Shown piece after piece: positions 1 to 6,300 of a DNA stretch of 6,305 nucleotides; within the stretch, counting starts at the first letter, position 1; each line of letters begins with the position of its first letter. The DNA is from an uncultured Eubacteriales bacterium. Its GTDB lineage: Bacteria; Bacillota; Clostridia; UBA1381. The notes beneath the pieces were generated by a model that was not told the DNA's origin, ran no database searches, and worked only from the letters and a program-made list of their open reading frames with translations. Location of the stretch: positions 1 through 6,305 of the forward strand of contig USPO01000095.1 of the NCBI GenBank assembly GCA_900556575.1, written 5' to 3'. The position numbers were made by a program, and so were the translations under genes.

Positions 1-429
1 AAACAGCTTAAAATAGTGGATTTGGAAGGCTACGCCGACAGCTATCCTCATGAACTTAGCGGAGGAATGCAGCAGAGAGTAGGAATTGCAAGAGCGTTGG
101 CACTTGACCCGGATATACTTTTGATGGATGAGCCGTTTTCTGCTTTGGATGAGTTTACAAAGCAGAGTCTTCATTCAGATTTGCTTAGAATTTGGAGAAA
201 CAGCAACAAAACAATAATATTTGTTACGCATAATATTTTTGAGGCTGTTTATTTGTCTGATAGAATATGCATTTTATCGGCACATCCGGCAAGGCTTGCT
301 GCAGTCAATGAAATAAAGCTGCCGCGTCCAAGGTCGGAGGCAACAAAGAGAACGGAAGAATTTCATAAATATGTATCTGAAATTCAGGACATTTTTGAGG
401 CTAAATATTACGAAAACAGCAGCATATAA
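1..429 (+). CDS. ABC transporter ATP-binding protein, nitrate/sulfonate/taurine type (5' truncated)
   Basis: This is the C-terminal 142 codons of an ABC ATPase; the frame is open to the first base of the window, so the GTG at 16 is internal, not a start. Visible motifs (numbering from the first codon) are the ABC signature LSGGMQQR at 19-26, Walker B ILLMDEP ending in D43-E44, the D-loop SALD just after it, and the H-loop VTHN with H77. The Walker A and Q-loop are outside the window. The QQR after the signature, the PFSALD D-loop and the tail with AHPAR and LPRPR are typical of the SsuB/TauB/NrtD-like subfamily, which powers uptake of nitrate, sulfonates, taurine or thiamine precursors with a separate permease and binding protein. 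The substrate cannot be told from this fragment. It would act at the inner face of the membrane. It is the last gene of its unit, since a strong hairpin follows the stop codon by only four bases. Confidence 0.93.
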   Translation, partial: KQLKIVDLEGYADSYPHELSGGMQQRVGIARALALDPDILLMDEPFSALDEFTKQSLHSDLLRIWRNSNKTIIFVTHNIFEAVYLSDRICILSAHPARLAAVNEIKLPRPRSEATKRTEEFHKYVSEIQDIFEAKYYENSSI

Positions 430-433
430 ATCA

Positions 434-479
434 AAAGGCTGCCGCAGGTACGGACTTGCGGCAGCCTTTAAATATTTTT
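434..479 (+). terminator. Rho-independent terminator of the ABC ATPase gene, possibly bidirectional
   Basis: A perfect 13-base-pair stem is formed by 434-446 and 457-469 (core GGCTGCCGCA / TGCGGCAGCC) around a 10-base loop. A run of five T at 475-479 follows on the + strand. On the opposite strand the same stem is followed by TTTTGATTTAT, so it could also stop a transcript coming from the minus-strand promoter at 594-622. Confidence 0.9.
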
Positions 480-486
480 CTGTAAA

Positions 487-555
487 TCAAGTGGCAATAT
501 CTATCTCCGTCTGCGGCGGCGGATAGGCTGAAATATATAATATGCGAACCGTCAT
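487..555 (-). CDS. Possible 22-aa small ORF (or part of a small RNA)
   Basis: This ATG-to-TGA frame encodes 22 residues (begins MTVRILYIS, then a PPP tract, ends in IAT). I do not recognise the peptide. It lies about 30 bases downstream of a good minus-strand promoter (594-622) and is followed by the 434-469 hairpin, so it sits inside a plausible complete transcription unit. An AGAGGA Shine-Dalgarno-like site lies at 570-575; the gap to the ATG is long (about 14 bases), and an in-frame TTG directly before the ATG (556-558) would shorten it to about 11. The start codon falls in the loop of the small ACCGT/ACGGT hairpin at 548-563, which could hinder or control translation. There is no signal peptide or known motif. 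The alternative is a non-coding small RNA, or chance. Confidence 0.25.
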   Translation of the reverse strand: MTVRILYISAYPPPQTEIDIAT

Positions 556-593
556 CAAACGGTCTGCCGTCCTCTTGAATGTTACTTTATTTA

Positions 594-622
594 ATTTTAG
601 CACATTTACGGGGAAAATGCAA
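594..622 (-). promoter_or_regulatory. Candidate sigma-A-type promoter for a small minus-strand unit
   Basis: Reading the minus strand, TTGCAT at 622-617 is followed after exactly 17 bases by TAAAAT at 599-594. Transcription would start near 587 and run toward the hairpin at 434-469, giving an RNA of roughly 150 bases. The layout is the same as in the promoters proposed for the methylase gene and aroA in this window. Confidence 0.5.
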
Positions 623-721
623 TATGTTAATGGGATTTTTTGTGAGAAAACCGTAAGTTTTTCAAGAAAAGTATTTCTGCAAACCGAAATTTGAATTATG
701 CCGCAGAGAGTTAAAATAGTA

Positions 722-750
722 TTGCAAAACAGCGGCAAATATGATAAAAT
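722..750 (+). promoter_or_regulatory. Promoter of the flagellin methylase gene
   Basis: TTGCAA at 722-727 and TAAAAT at 745-750 are separated by 17 bases, a good match to the housekeeping sigma factor consensus. The predicted transcript would start near 757 and have a leader of only about 25 bases before the ATG at 782. No motif of the flagellar sigma factor (sigma-D/FliA type) is seen here. Confidence 0.65.
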
Positions 751-767
751 GTAATAAATACATATTT

Positions 768-777
768 GGGAGATGAT
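768..777 (+). promoter_or_regulatory. Ribosome binding site that decides the methylase start
   Basis: GGGAGATGAT matches the extended anti-Shine-Dalgarno target GGAGGTGAT with one mismatch. Four in-frame ATGs follow at 773, 776, 782 and 785. The first two overlap the site itself, so the ATG at 782, eight to nine bases after the GGGAG core, is the best start. Confidence 0.7.
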
Positions 778-781
778 GAAA

Positions 782-1837
782 ATGATGCTTATAACACCGG
801 ATTATTACAGCAGGTTTAAGTGCATAGGCTCACCATGTAAACATAATTGCTGCATAGGCTGGGGAGTGGATATAGATGAAAATTCCGCAGTAAAATACCT
901 TGAAACAAACGGAAAATTCGGAGAACGGCTAAGAAAATCAATGACAGTTGATGACGGATACCATACATTTATTATGAACGGCAGACGATGCCCGTTTTTA
1001 AACTGTGAAAACCTATGTGATATATTCATAAACATAGGTGAGGATTCGCTGTGCAATGTCTGTACGGAATATCCGAGGTTTGGGACACAATACGGAGCGT
1101 TACTTGAAAAAGGACTCGGATTTTCCTGTGAAGAGGCAGCAAGAATTATACTGTCCGATACAGAGCCTGTTTCTTTTGTCTGTTCGGAGACTGACGGAGA
1201 GGATGAAGAACTTGAAGAACTTGAAGAAGAGGACAGACTCTTGCTTGAAGGTCTTTTAAGGTCGAGAAAAACAATTATTGAAATTTTGCAGGAACGTTCG
1301 TTGAGTATTGGGGACAGAATAGCACAGGCTTTGGAATATGCAAAGGAGGTTCAGGAGCATATAAATATGAATGAACCACAGAATATATTGGATACATATT
1401 CGATAAAAGAAATACCGCCGTACGAACCTGAATATAAATCGGTCGATGCAATGCTTAAATTTATATCGGGGCTTGAGCCTATGGAAGATGAATGGAAAGA
1501 GTTTGTGTCGGATAAAAGGAATAGGATAAGCAGTGACGAGACATATAAAACAGGCTTAAATAGGCTTGGGGAATTTGAATATGTATGGGAACAAATTGCG
1601 GTGTATTTCGTTTACAGGTACTATTTAAATGCGATGTATGACTTTAACGCATTGTCAAAAGTGAAATTTGCCGCCGTATGTACGGCAATGATAAGAGCAA
1701 TGGTATCTGCATATAATAATGTGTCCCTTGAAGATATAGTTGAAATTGTACGCTGTTTCAGTGCAAATATAGAGCATAGTGCGGATAATATGGATGCGGT
1801 GTATGATGAGATACATTTTAATCCGGAATGGATGTAA
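782..1837 (+). CDS. fliB: Flagellin lysine N-methylase (FliB family)
   Basis: The 351-residue product matches the FliB family, cytosolic enzymes that methylate lysine side chains of flagellin using S-adenosylmethionine and carry a cysteine-bound iron-sulfur cluster. The N-terminal part shows the family pattern: C14-IGSPC19-KHNC23-C24-IGW, then CPFL at 70-73, C75, C79, C91-NVC94 followed by TEYPR (95-99), and SCEEAAR with C116. The middle holds a very acidic stretch at about 140-151 (nt 1199-1234), then the usual helical region with LLRSRKTI and DRIAQAL. The C-terminal half is divergent. The ATG at 782 was chosen over 773 because of the ribosome binding site. The gene stands alone with its own promoter, without flagellin or other flagellar genes in view, and converges on aroA. 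The role in flagellin modification comes from family knowledge; some Clostridia homologues away from flagellar loci may have other protein targets. Confidence 0.85.
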   Translation: MMLITPDYYSRFKCIGSPCKHNCCIGWGVDIDENSAVKYLETNGKFGERLRKSMTVDDGYHTFIMNGRRCPFLNCENLCDIFINIGEDSLCNVCTEYPRFGTQYGALLEKGLGFSCEEAARIILSDTEPVSFVCSETDGEDEELEELEEEDRLLLEGLLRSRKTIIEILQERSLSIGDRIAQALEYAKEVQEHINMNEPQNILDTYSIKEIPPYEPEYKSVDAMLKFISGLEPMEDEWKEFVSDKRNRISSDETYKTGLNRLGEFEYVWEQIAVYFVYRYYLNAMYDFNALSKVKFAAVCTAMIRAMVSAYNNVSLEDIVEIVRCFSANIEHSADNMDAVYDEIHFNPEWM

Positions 1838-1846
1838 AAAGGACTG

Positions 1847-1873
1847 AAAAATGGGGCTGAAAAACAGCCCCGT
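1847..1873 (-). terminator. Terminator of aroA (between convergent genes)
   Basis: The stem GGGGCTG (1853-1859) / CAGCCCC (1865-1871) has a five-A loop and extends by a wobble pair and an A-T pair to 1851-1873. On the minus strand it is followed by five T (1851-1847), directly after the aroA stop codon. On the + strand the following bases are not T-rich, so it is mainly the aroA terminator, though it may also end the methylase transcript. Confidence 0.82.
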
Positions 1874-1877
1874 AAAA

Positions 1878-3146
1878 TTATTCAAGTCCGTAAAAATCGT
1901 CAAAATATGTAGGGTACGATACTGCGACACATTCACTGTCATCGAGTGTTGAGTCACCATCGGCAAGTTGTGCCAGTATTGAAAGACTCATTGCCATTCT
2001 GTGGTCGCCGTAAGTTTTGAAATCAGCACCCTTTATAGGCTTTCTGCCGTTGATTATCATTCCGTCATCTGTTTCGGTAATATCGATTCCGCATTTTGAA
2101 AACTCATCAACAACGGCTCTTATTCTGTTGGTTTCTTTAACCTTTAATTCCTGTGCATCCTTTATTACTGTTGTACCTTCGGCAAATACAGCCGCAACGG
2201 CTATTACCGGAAGTTCGTCAATAAGTCGTGGGATAATGTCTCCGCCTATTTCGGTTCCGTGTAGGTCAGAGGTTTTGATAACAATGTCCGCAACCTCTTC
2301 GCCTGTTACAATTCTCTTGTTGATTAGCTGCATATCGGCACCCATTGCATTGAATACATCAATAATTCCCGTTCTTGTAGGGTTGATACCGACATTCTTT
2401 ATTGTAATGCATGAATTTGGCATAACCGCTCCGAGAACCATAAAGAATGCTGCGGAGGAAATATCGCCTGGTACTTCAATATCCTGTCCCTTTAATTCAT
2501 TTCCGGGACGCAGTGTTATATCGTTTCCGTCAACATTTAAATCCGCACCCATTGCCGAGAGCATTAATTCCGTATGGTCGCGGGATTTTTCTTTTTCGTG
2601 AACTATTGTGTCTCCATCCGCATAGAGTCCGGCAAGGAGAATAGCCGTTTTAACCTGTGCCGAAGCAACAGTCATTTTATAATCCATGCCGTGCAGTTTG
2701 GTTCCGGTAATATGCAGAGGGCAGAAATCACCGTCTATTTTTGCACCCATTAGAGAAAGCGGTTCACGCACACGCTTCATGGGACGTTTGCATATAGATG
2801 CATCACCCGTAATATCCGTATCAAACGGCTGACCGGAAAGAATGCCACATAAAAGTCTTGTGGTGGTGCCGCTGTTTCCTGTATATAGCATTTCCTGCGG
2901 CTTGGAGAGTCCGTTAAGTCCCTTGCCGTGAACTATGATTTCATCGCCGTTATCATCAATTTCTATACCCATTTTGCGGAAACAGTCGATTGTGGAAAGG
3001 CAGTCCGCACCTCTCAGAAAGCCAGTAATTCGTGTTGTACCTTCGGCGAGTGAGCCGAGCATTACGGCACGATGTGATATGGATTTATCGCCCGGAACGG
3101 TAACGGTGCCGTTTGCCGAGCTTATTTTTTTTATTGTATATGCCAT
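1878..3146 (-). CDS. aroA: 3-phosphoshikimate 1-carboxyvinyltransferase (EPSP synthase), class II
   Basis: The 422-residue cytosolic enzyme joins phosphoenolpyruvate to shikimate 3-phosphate, the sixth step of the shikimate pathway to chorismate. Length is normal for the family. Motifs in order: PGDKSISHR (18-26), GNSGTTTRLL (90-99), RPMKRV (121-126), SAQVK (162-166), RDHTE (189-193), NPTR (255-258), the DELP catalytic aspartate D310, VKETNR (336-341), and GDHRMAM (380-386), ending with VSYPTYF. All four class II signatures (R-x-H-x-E, G-D-K-S/T, S-A-Q-x-K, N-x-T-R) are present, and the lysine near the C-terminus found in the E. coli type is replaced by the VSYP form seen in Bacillus-like enzymes. 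The ATG at 3146 is supported by GAGGA at 3154-3158, seven bases away. The gene has its own promoter and terminator and is not in an aro operon here. Confidence 0.96.
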   Translation of the reverse strand: MAYTIKKISSANGTVTVPGDKSISHRAVMLGSLAEGTTRITGFLRGADCLSTIDCFRKMGIEIDDNGDEIIVHGKGLNGLSKPQEMLYTGNSGTTTRLLCGILSGQPFDTDITGDASICKRPMKRVREPLSLMGAKIDGDFCPLHITGTKLHGMDYKMTVASAQVKTAILLAGLYADGDTIVHEKEKSRDHTELMLSAMGADLNVDGNDITLRPGNELKGQDIEVPGDISSAAFFMVLGAVMPNSCITIKNVGINPTRTGIIDVFNAMGADMQLINKRIVTGEEVADIVIKTSDLHGTEIGGDIIPRLIDELPVIAVAAVFAEGTTVIKDAQELKVKETNRIRAVVDEFSKCGIDITETDDGMIINGRKPIKGADFKTYGDHRMAMSLSILAQLADGDSTLDDSECVAVSYPTYFDDFYGLE

Positions 3147-3206
3147 TTTAATTTCCTCTTGATTAGGTTATTTTTTTTGCTTGTTAAACATAGAATTAAC
3201 ATAGAT

Positions 3207-3235
3207 AGTATATCATAAATTTGAAAAAAATGCAA
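3207..3235 (-). promoter_or_regulatory. aroA promoter
   Basis: On the minus strand, TTGCAT (3235-3230) and TATACT (3212-3207) are separated by 17 bases. The start of transcription would be near 3200, giving a leader of about 55 bases to the ATG at 3146. No T-box, leader peptide or attenuator can be recognised in this short leader. Confidence 0.72.
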
Positions 3236-3313
3236 TAGTGAATTTGAGCATTGCCCGAAAATAAGGGGATGGATTCGGAACACAAAAGAAGATTAGCATG
3301 ATAAGACCAAATG

Positions 3314-3322
3314 AAAGGGGAG
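3314..3322 (+). promoter_or_regulatory. Ribosome binding site that decides the flippase start
   Basis: AAAGGGGAG ends five bases before the ATG at 3328. The earlier in-frame ATG at 3298 has no comparable site, and starting there would add ten residues (MIRPNERGEL) before the point where the family usually begins. I saw no convincing -35/-10 pair for this gene between aroA and 3328. Confidence 0.75.
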
Positions 3323-3327
3323 AGCTG

Positions 3328-4833
3328 ATGCAAAAACAAAGCTTTGCAAAGGGAGCGGTCGTACTCATGGCGGCAAATGCCGTTTCAAAAATACTCGGTG
3401 CGGCATTCAAAATTCCTTTAACATATATTTTGCACGAGGACGGAATGGCGGTATATAATACCGCATTTACCATATATGTGATGTTTCTTGCCTTTGTGAT
3501 GTCAGGAATACCAACGGCGGTTTCAAAAAAGGTGGCACAGGCTGACGAACGAAGTGCGTATCTTGTAACGGATACGGCATCGAAGGTTCTGTTTGTGCTT
3601 GGTACGGCTGCAAGTCTGTTGCTGTTTTTCGGTGCGCCGTTTTTTGCGGGGGCAATGCGTGAAGAAAAGGCTGTCTGGGCAATCCGCATGGCTGCACCGT
3701 CTGTATTTCTTGTGGCGGTCGGTACGGGTTATAAAAGCTTTTTTCATGGTGCATCGAGCATGAATATACCGGCGGTGTCTCAGGTCACGGAAGCTGCTGT
3801 TAAGCTCATTGCCGGATATGCACTTGCCGTAATGATGCTTAATGCGGGAAAGGCTGCGGCGGCAGCCGGAGCAATCTCCGGAGTAGCGGTCGGTGAACTT
3901 ATTGCAACAGGAATTTTAGCCGGTGGTTATGCTGTTTCACGCTGTAAATATAGGGTGAGGGCATCTCTTGCAGAGAAAAGAGAAACAATGAAAGAACTGC
4001 TTTCGGTGGCTGTTCCGCTGCTTTTGGCGGAAACGGCAATGAATGCCGTTTCGGTTACCGATACATCTGTTTTGCGTACAAGGATATTAGCATCTGGTTT
4101 GTCTGCAGATGAGGGACGTTTTTTATACGGTGCGTTTTCCGGATATGCAATGACGATTTTTAATCTGCCGGTCGGAATATTGGGAACAATAGGTGTCAGC
4201 CTGCTTCCGGCGGCTGCTTCCGCCGCTGCATCGGGGAATTTTGCGAAAACATGGGAGCCGGTGAATAAGGGAATTGAAATGACGCTTTTTATCGGGCTGC
4301 CTTCGGCGGTTATGATGTGGCTTATTCCGGAGGACCTTTTGAATATGCTGTTCAGAAGTACTTCGGCGGCACATATGCTTAAATATATGGCACCGTGCGT
4401 GGTTACGGTAAGCTTTGTGCTGATGTTTTCGGCAGTAATTCAAGCCTGTGGAAATGTGTCCCTTCCTCCGCTTATAGAAACGGGCGGATTTATAGTAAAG
4501 ATTATAATTATGTGGTTTCTGTGTGCAATGCCGGATATAAATATTTACGGTGCGGTGATAGGTTCAAATGTTGCGTATTTGCTCATAATGATAGTAGAAA
4601 TAGCGGTTTTGCGGCACATGACGAGATTTAAAATTTTGAGCGGAGGTGTAATATTAAGACCGGCAGCGGCAGCGGCTGCAATGGCTGCCGCTGTTATTTG
4701 GGCAATGCCTTATAATACGGGAACTGTATTATCGGTATTGGCACTATGCGGAGTGGGCGGAGGTGTATATTTGGGAGTGTACGGTGTATTTATCGGAAAT
4801 AAGCGGCTTTTTGCTCGTTCAGGTGTTAAATAA
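3328..4833 (+). CDS. MOP-superfamily lipid/oligosaccharide flippase, SpoVB/MurJ-like
   Basis: The 501-residue product is a polytopic membrane protein with about 12-14 hydrophobic segments, among them residues about 9-27, 43-62, 83-106, 119-134, 156-172, 178-200, 223-240, 265-297, 317-333, 353-373, 384-401, 405-428, 442-460 and 465-490. The start (KQSFAKGAVVLMAANAVSKILG region) and the segment FFHGASSMNIPAVSQVTEAAVKL (about 138-160; key F-x-G and QxxE features) fit the Wzx/SpoVB/MurJ branch of the MOP superfamily. Members move lipid-linked sugar precursors across the membrane: SpoVB acts in spore cortex formation, and MurJ (YtgP) on lipid II. Which of these applies cannot be decided from this window, and an export role for another polysaccharide is possible. 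The protein is very alanine-rich and its codons are more GC-rich than the neighbouring genes. It stands alone, divergent from aroA and convergent with the regulator gene. Confidence 0.85.
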   Translation: MQKQSFAKGAVVLMAANAVSKILGAAFKIPLTYILHEDGMAVYNTAFTIYVMFLAFVMSGIPTAVSKKVAQADERSAYLVTDTASKVLFVLGTAASLLLFFGAPFFAGAMREEKAVWAIRMAAPSVFLVAVGTGYKSFFHGASSMNIPAVSQVTEAAVKLIAGYALAVMMLNAGKAAAAAGAISGVAVGELIATGILAGGYAVSRCKYRVRASLAEKRETMKELLSVAVPLLLAETAMNAVSVTDTSVLRTRILASGLSADEGRFLYGAFSGYAMTIFNLPVGILGTIGVSLLPAAASAAASGNFAKTWEPVNKGIEMTLFIGLPSAVMMWLIPEDLLNMLFRSTSAAHMLKYMAPCVVTVSFVLMFSAVIQACGNVSLPPLIETGGFIVKIIIMWFLCAMPDINIYGAVIGSNVAYLLIMIVEIAVLRHMTRFKILSGGVILRPAAAAAAMAAAVIWAMPYNTGTVLSVLALCGVGGGVYLGVYGVFIGNKRLFARSGVK

Positions 4834-4845
4834 ATTTATATTAGA

Positions 4846-4879
4846 GCAGCTGCAGCACGAAGTTTTGCAGCTGCCGTTT
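4846..4879. terminator. Probable bidirectional terminator between flippase and regulator genes
   Basis: A nine-base-pair perfect stem, GCAGCTGCA (4846-4854) and TGCAGCTGC (4866-4874), encloses an 11-base loop and fills most of the 48-base gap between the two convergent stop codons. The T-rich flanks are weak on both sides (CGTTTCCTT on +, CTAATATAAATTTATT on -), so its efficiency is uncertain. Confidence 0.6.
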
Positions 4880-4881
4880 CC

Positions 4882-6243
4882 TTATACGCACCAAGCCTGT
4901 GAAAGCAGATATAATATTTTGGGGACATCATCATACTGTATTTCACCGAACCCAAAAATTGCGGTTTTGGTGTCTTTGCCGATTGGTTTGTTTATTGTCG
5001 GCTCGTCCAAAAAGAGAATCTTAATTCCAAGGTTCATTGCACGTTTTTTTAACTCGATACTTGACAGAGGACTGTCAATTTTCAACAGAAAATAGCTGCC
5101 CGCATAATCGTTTATAATTTTTGTGAAATTTCGGAGCGGAGATATTTCTATGCAGTGACGAATATATCCGCACATTTTTTTATAGTGTCCCCTTACTTTC
5201 GAGAAATACCTCTGCATTGAACCGTTTGAAAGCATTTCTGCAATTGCGAGCTGTTCTATTCGTGATGCATAGGAACAGTAATATGATCGGCTCATTCTTG
5301 TAAGAAGTGAATCCGGCATAAGGCAGAAACAAGTCTTTATCGCCGGAGCAAATTTATGCTCAAAGTTATCTATGTACAGTACTCTTCCCGTATTATCCAA
5401 AGAAAATACGGAACGTATTTTTTCTTTTTCATAGGTTAGGAAGAAATCATAAGGATTTTCTATTATATAGCGGCTTTCCTTTTCTTTTAGCCATCCGCAA
5501 AGTTCCAGACGGGTGTGATAGTCGGTAAATTCGCCTGTGGGAAGATGGTGTTCGGGGTATATAATAAGTACATCGGCATCGCTTTTATTAAGTTCGTCAA
5601 TATCAAATCCGCTTTTTAAAAATACGGTGCGGCGGTTTAGTTTTTTCAGTAAGTCGCTGATATGAGAGTCGCATGGGTCTGTAATTGCAAATGTTGTATC
5701 CGGACTGAAAAGCATTATTATTTCCTGCATCAGATATAAAAAGCCGCTGCCTATTACTGTGTGGTCGATGTCGCAGCGAATACTGCGTTCAGCATAAAGA
5801 AATGTAAGAAGGGCCTTTCTGAGTATATATTCTCCTCGTTTGCTGACATGACCAAAAAACGAAGTGTCAGTTATAAAGCTGTTTGCGGCAGTTTTCAAAG
5901 CGGAACTAAATTGTTTATATGGTAATTCGTTCAGTGCTGCGGAGTTATACGTCAGGTTATAGATGTAATTTGTTTTTTCCCATGGTGTTTCTGTATCGGA
6001 AACCGATGAATTAATTCCGGCAACAAAAAAACCGCGCTTGGGGTAAGATACGGCAAAGCCGTTATCTATAAGAAGATTATACGCTCCGGTGACTGTTGCG
6101 GTACTTATTCCGAGACTTTCGGCAAGCTTTCGGCGTGATGAAAGTTTAGAATTAGGTGCAAGTCTGCCGGAAAGTATATCATCAACCAAATGCTCGTATA
6201 GTGTTTTATATAGCGGTTTTCCTTTTTCCTTTTTAATCTGCAT
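4882..6243 (-). CDS. MocR/GntR-family transcriptional regulator with degenerate aminotransferase-like domain
   Basis: The 453-residue protein has the two-part MocR (GabR/PdxR-like) layout. Residues 1-75 form a GntR-type winged helix-turn-helix: PLYKTLYEHLVDDILSGRL, then KLSSRRKLAESLG, STATVTGAYNLL and the wing PKRGFFVA. After a linker, about 100-453 resemble a fold-type I aminotransferase: LRKALLTFLYAERSI (141-155), VIGSG (163-167), DP (189-190), PTG (235-237), ENPYD (262-266), YIDNFEHKFAPAIK (290-303) and IFGFGEI (429-435). Compared with the family, the PLP Schiff-base lysine position is H296 (K297 lies one further), the aspartate that contacts the pyridine nitrogen is N263, and the phosphate-binding arginine position is K303; the tyrosine Y265 is kept. 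So PLP binding is doubtful, and the effector is unknown. The ATG at 6243 has a strong site AAGGAAGTGAT at 6247-6257. Its target may be a gene beyond 6305. Confidence 0.88.
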   Translation of the reverse strand: MQIKKEKGKPLYKTLYEHLVDDILSGRLAPNSKLSSRRKLAESLGISTATVTGAYNLLIDNGFAVSYPKRGFFVAGINSSVSDTETPWEKTNYIYNLTYNSAALNELPYKQFSSALKTAANSFITDTSFFGHVSKRGEYILRKALLTFLYAERSIRCDIDHTVIGSGFLYLMQEIIMLFSPDTTFAITDPCDSHISDLLKKLNRRTVFLKSGFDIDELNKSDADVLIIYPEHHLPTGEFTDYHTRLELCGWLKEKESRYIIENPYDFFLTYEKEKIRSVFSLDNTGRVLYIDNFEHKFAPAIKTCFCLMPDSLLTRMSRSYYCSYASRIEQLAIAEMLSNGSMQRYFSKVRGHYKKMCGYIRHCIEISPLRNFTKIINDYAGSYFLLKIDSPLSSIELKKRAMNLGIKILFLDEPTINKPIGKDTKTAIFGFGEIQYDDVPKILYLLSQAWCV

Positions 6244-6258
6244 TTAATCACTTCCTTG

Positions 6259-6300
6259 TATAATATATTTAGGTTGATAAAGGGAGCCTATCTCCTAAAA
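6259..6300. promoter_or_regulatory. Regulator upstream region with inverted repeats (possible operator)
   Basis: TTTAGG at 6268-6273 and CCTAAA at 6294-6299 form an inverted repeat with a 20-base gap, and inside it GGAG (6283-6286) and CTCC (6292-6295) form a second one. A perfect TATAAT occurs on the + strand at 6259-6264 and a TATTAT on the minus strand at 6265-6260, so both the regulator and a divergent gene beyond the window could start here. No matching -35 box is clear on either strand. Repeats this short can occur by chance. Confidence 0.3.

Larger units (their letters stand above)
430..781. other. Intergenic region between ABC ATPase and methylase genes
   Basis: About 350 bases without a conserved gene. 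It contains the terminator at 434-479, a minus-strand promoter candidate at 594-622 with a possible 22-codon ORF at 487-555, a small inverted repeat ACCGT/ACGGT at 548-552 and 559-563, and the + strand promoter and ribosome binding site of the methylase gene (722-777). Between about 623 and 720 I see only AT-rich sequence without recognisable structure. Confidence 0.7.

Noticed and set aside
487..738. Full 83-codon minus-strand ORF in the intergenic region
   Set aside because: It begins upstream of the only good minus-strand promoter, has no ribosome binding site at its first ATG and shows no recognisable domain; only its last 22 codons are kept as a weak candidate.
773..781. Longer methylase start at ATG 773
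   Set aside because: It abuts the GGGAG ribosome binding site with no spacer; the ATG at 782 has proper spacing.
2017..2601. 194-codon + strand ORF
   Set aside because: It lies wholly antisense to aroA, which has all family motifs; the frame is open because of the codon pattern of aroA.
3269..3301. 10-codon ORF whose stop overlaps the ATG at 3298 (ATGA), preceded by AAGGGG
   Set aside because: The AAGGGG directly abuts the ATG, leaving no spacing for initiation, and the ATG at 3298 is itself not the preferred start.
3213..3689. 158-codon minus-strand ORF overlapping the flippase start
   Set aside because: Antisense to a clear membrane protein gene, low-complexity product, and it overlaps the aroA promoter without its own signals.
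4664..4693. Perfect 10-base-pair inverted repeat CAGCGGCAGC / GCTGCCGCTG inside the flippase gene
   Set aside because: It encodes an alanine run (GCG/GCA/GCT codons); similar palindromes at 3852-3867 and 4208-4225 also lie in alanine runs, so codon choice explains them. There is no T-run after it.
4763..5095. 110-codon + strand ORF spanning the convergent gene ends
   Set aside because: It overlaps the flippase 3' end, the intergenic hairpin and the antisense of the regulator gene, with no family resemblance.
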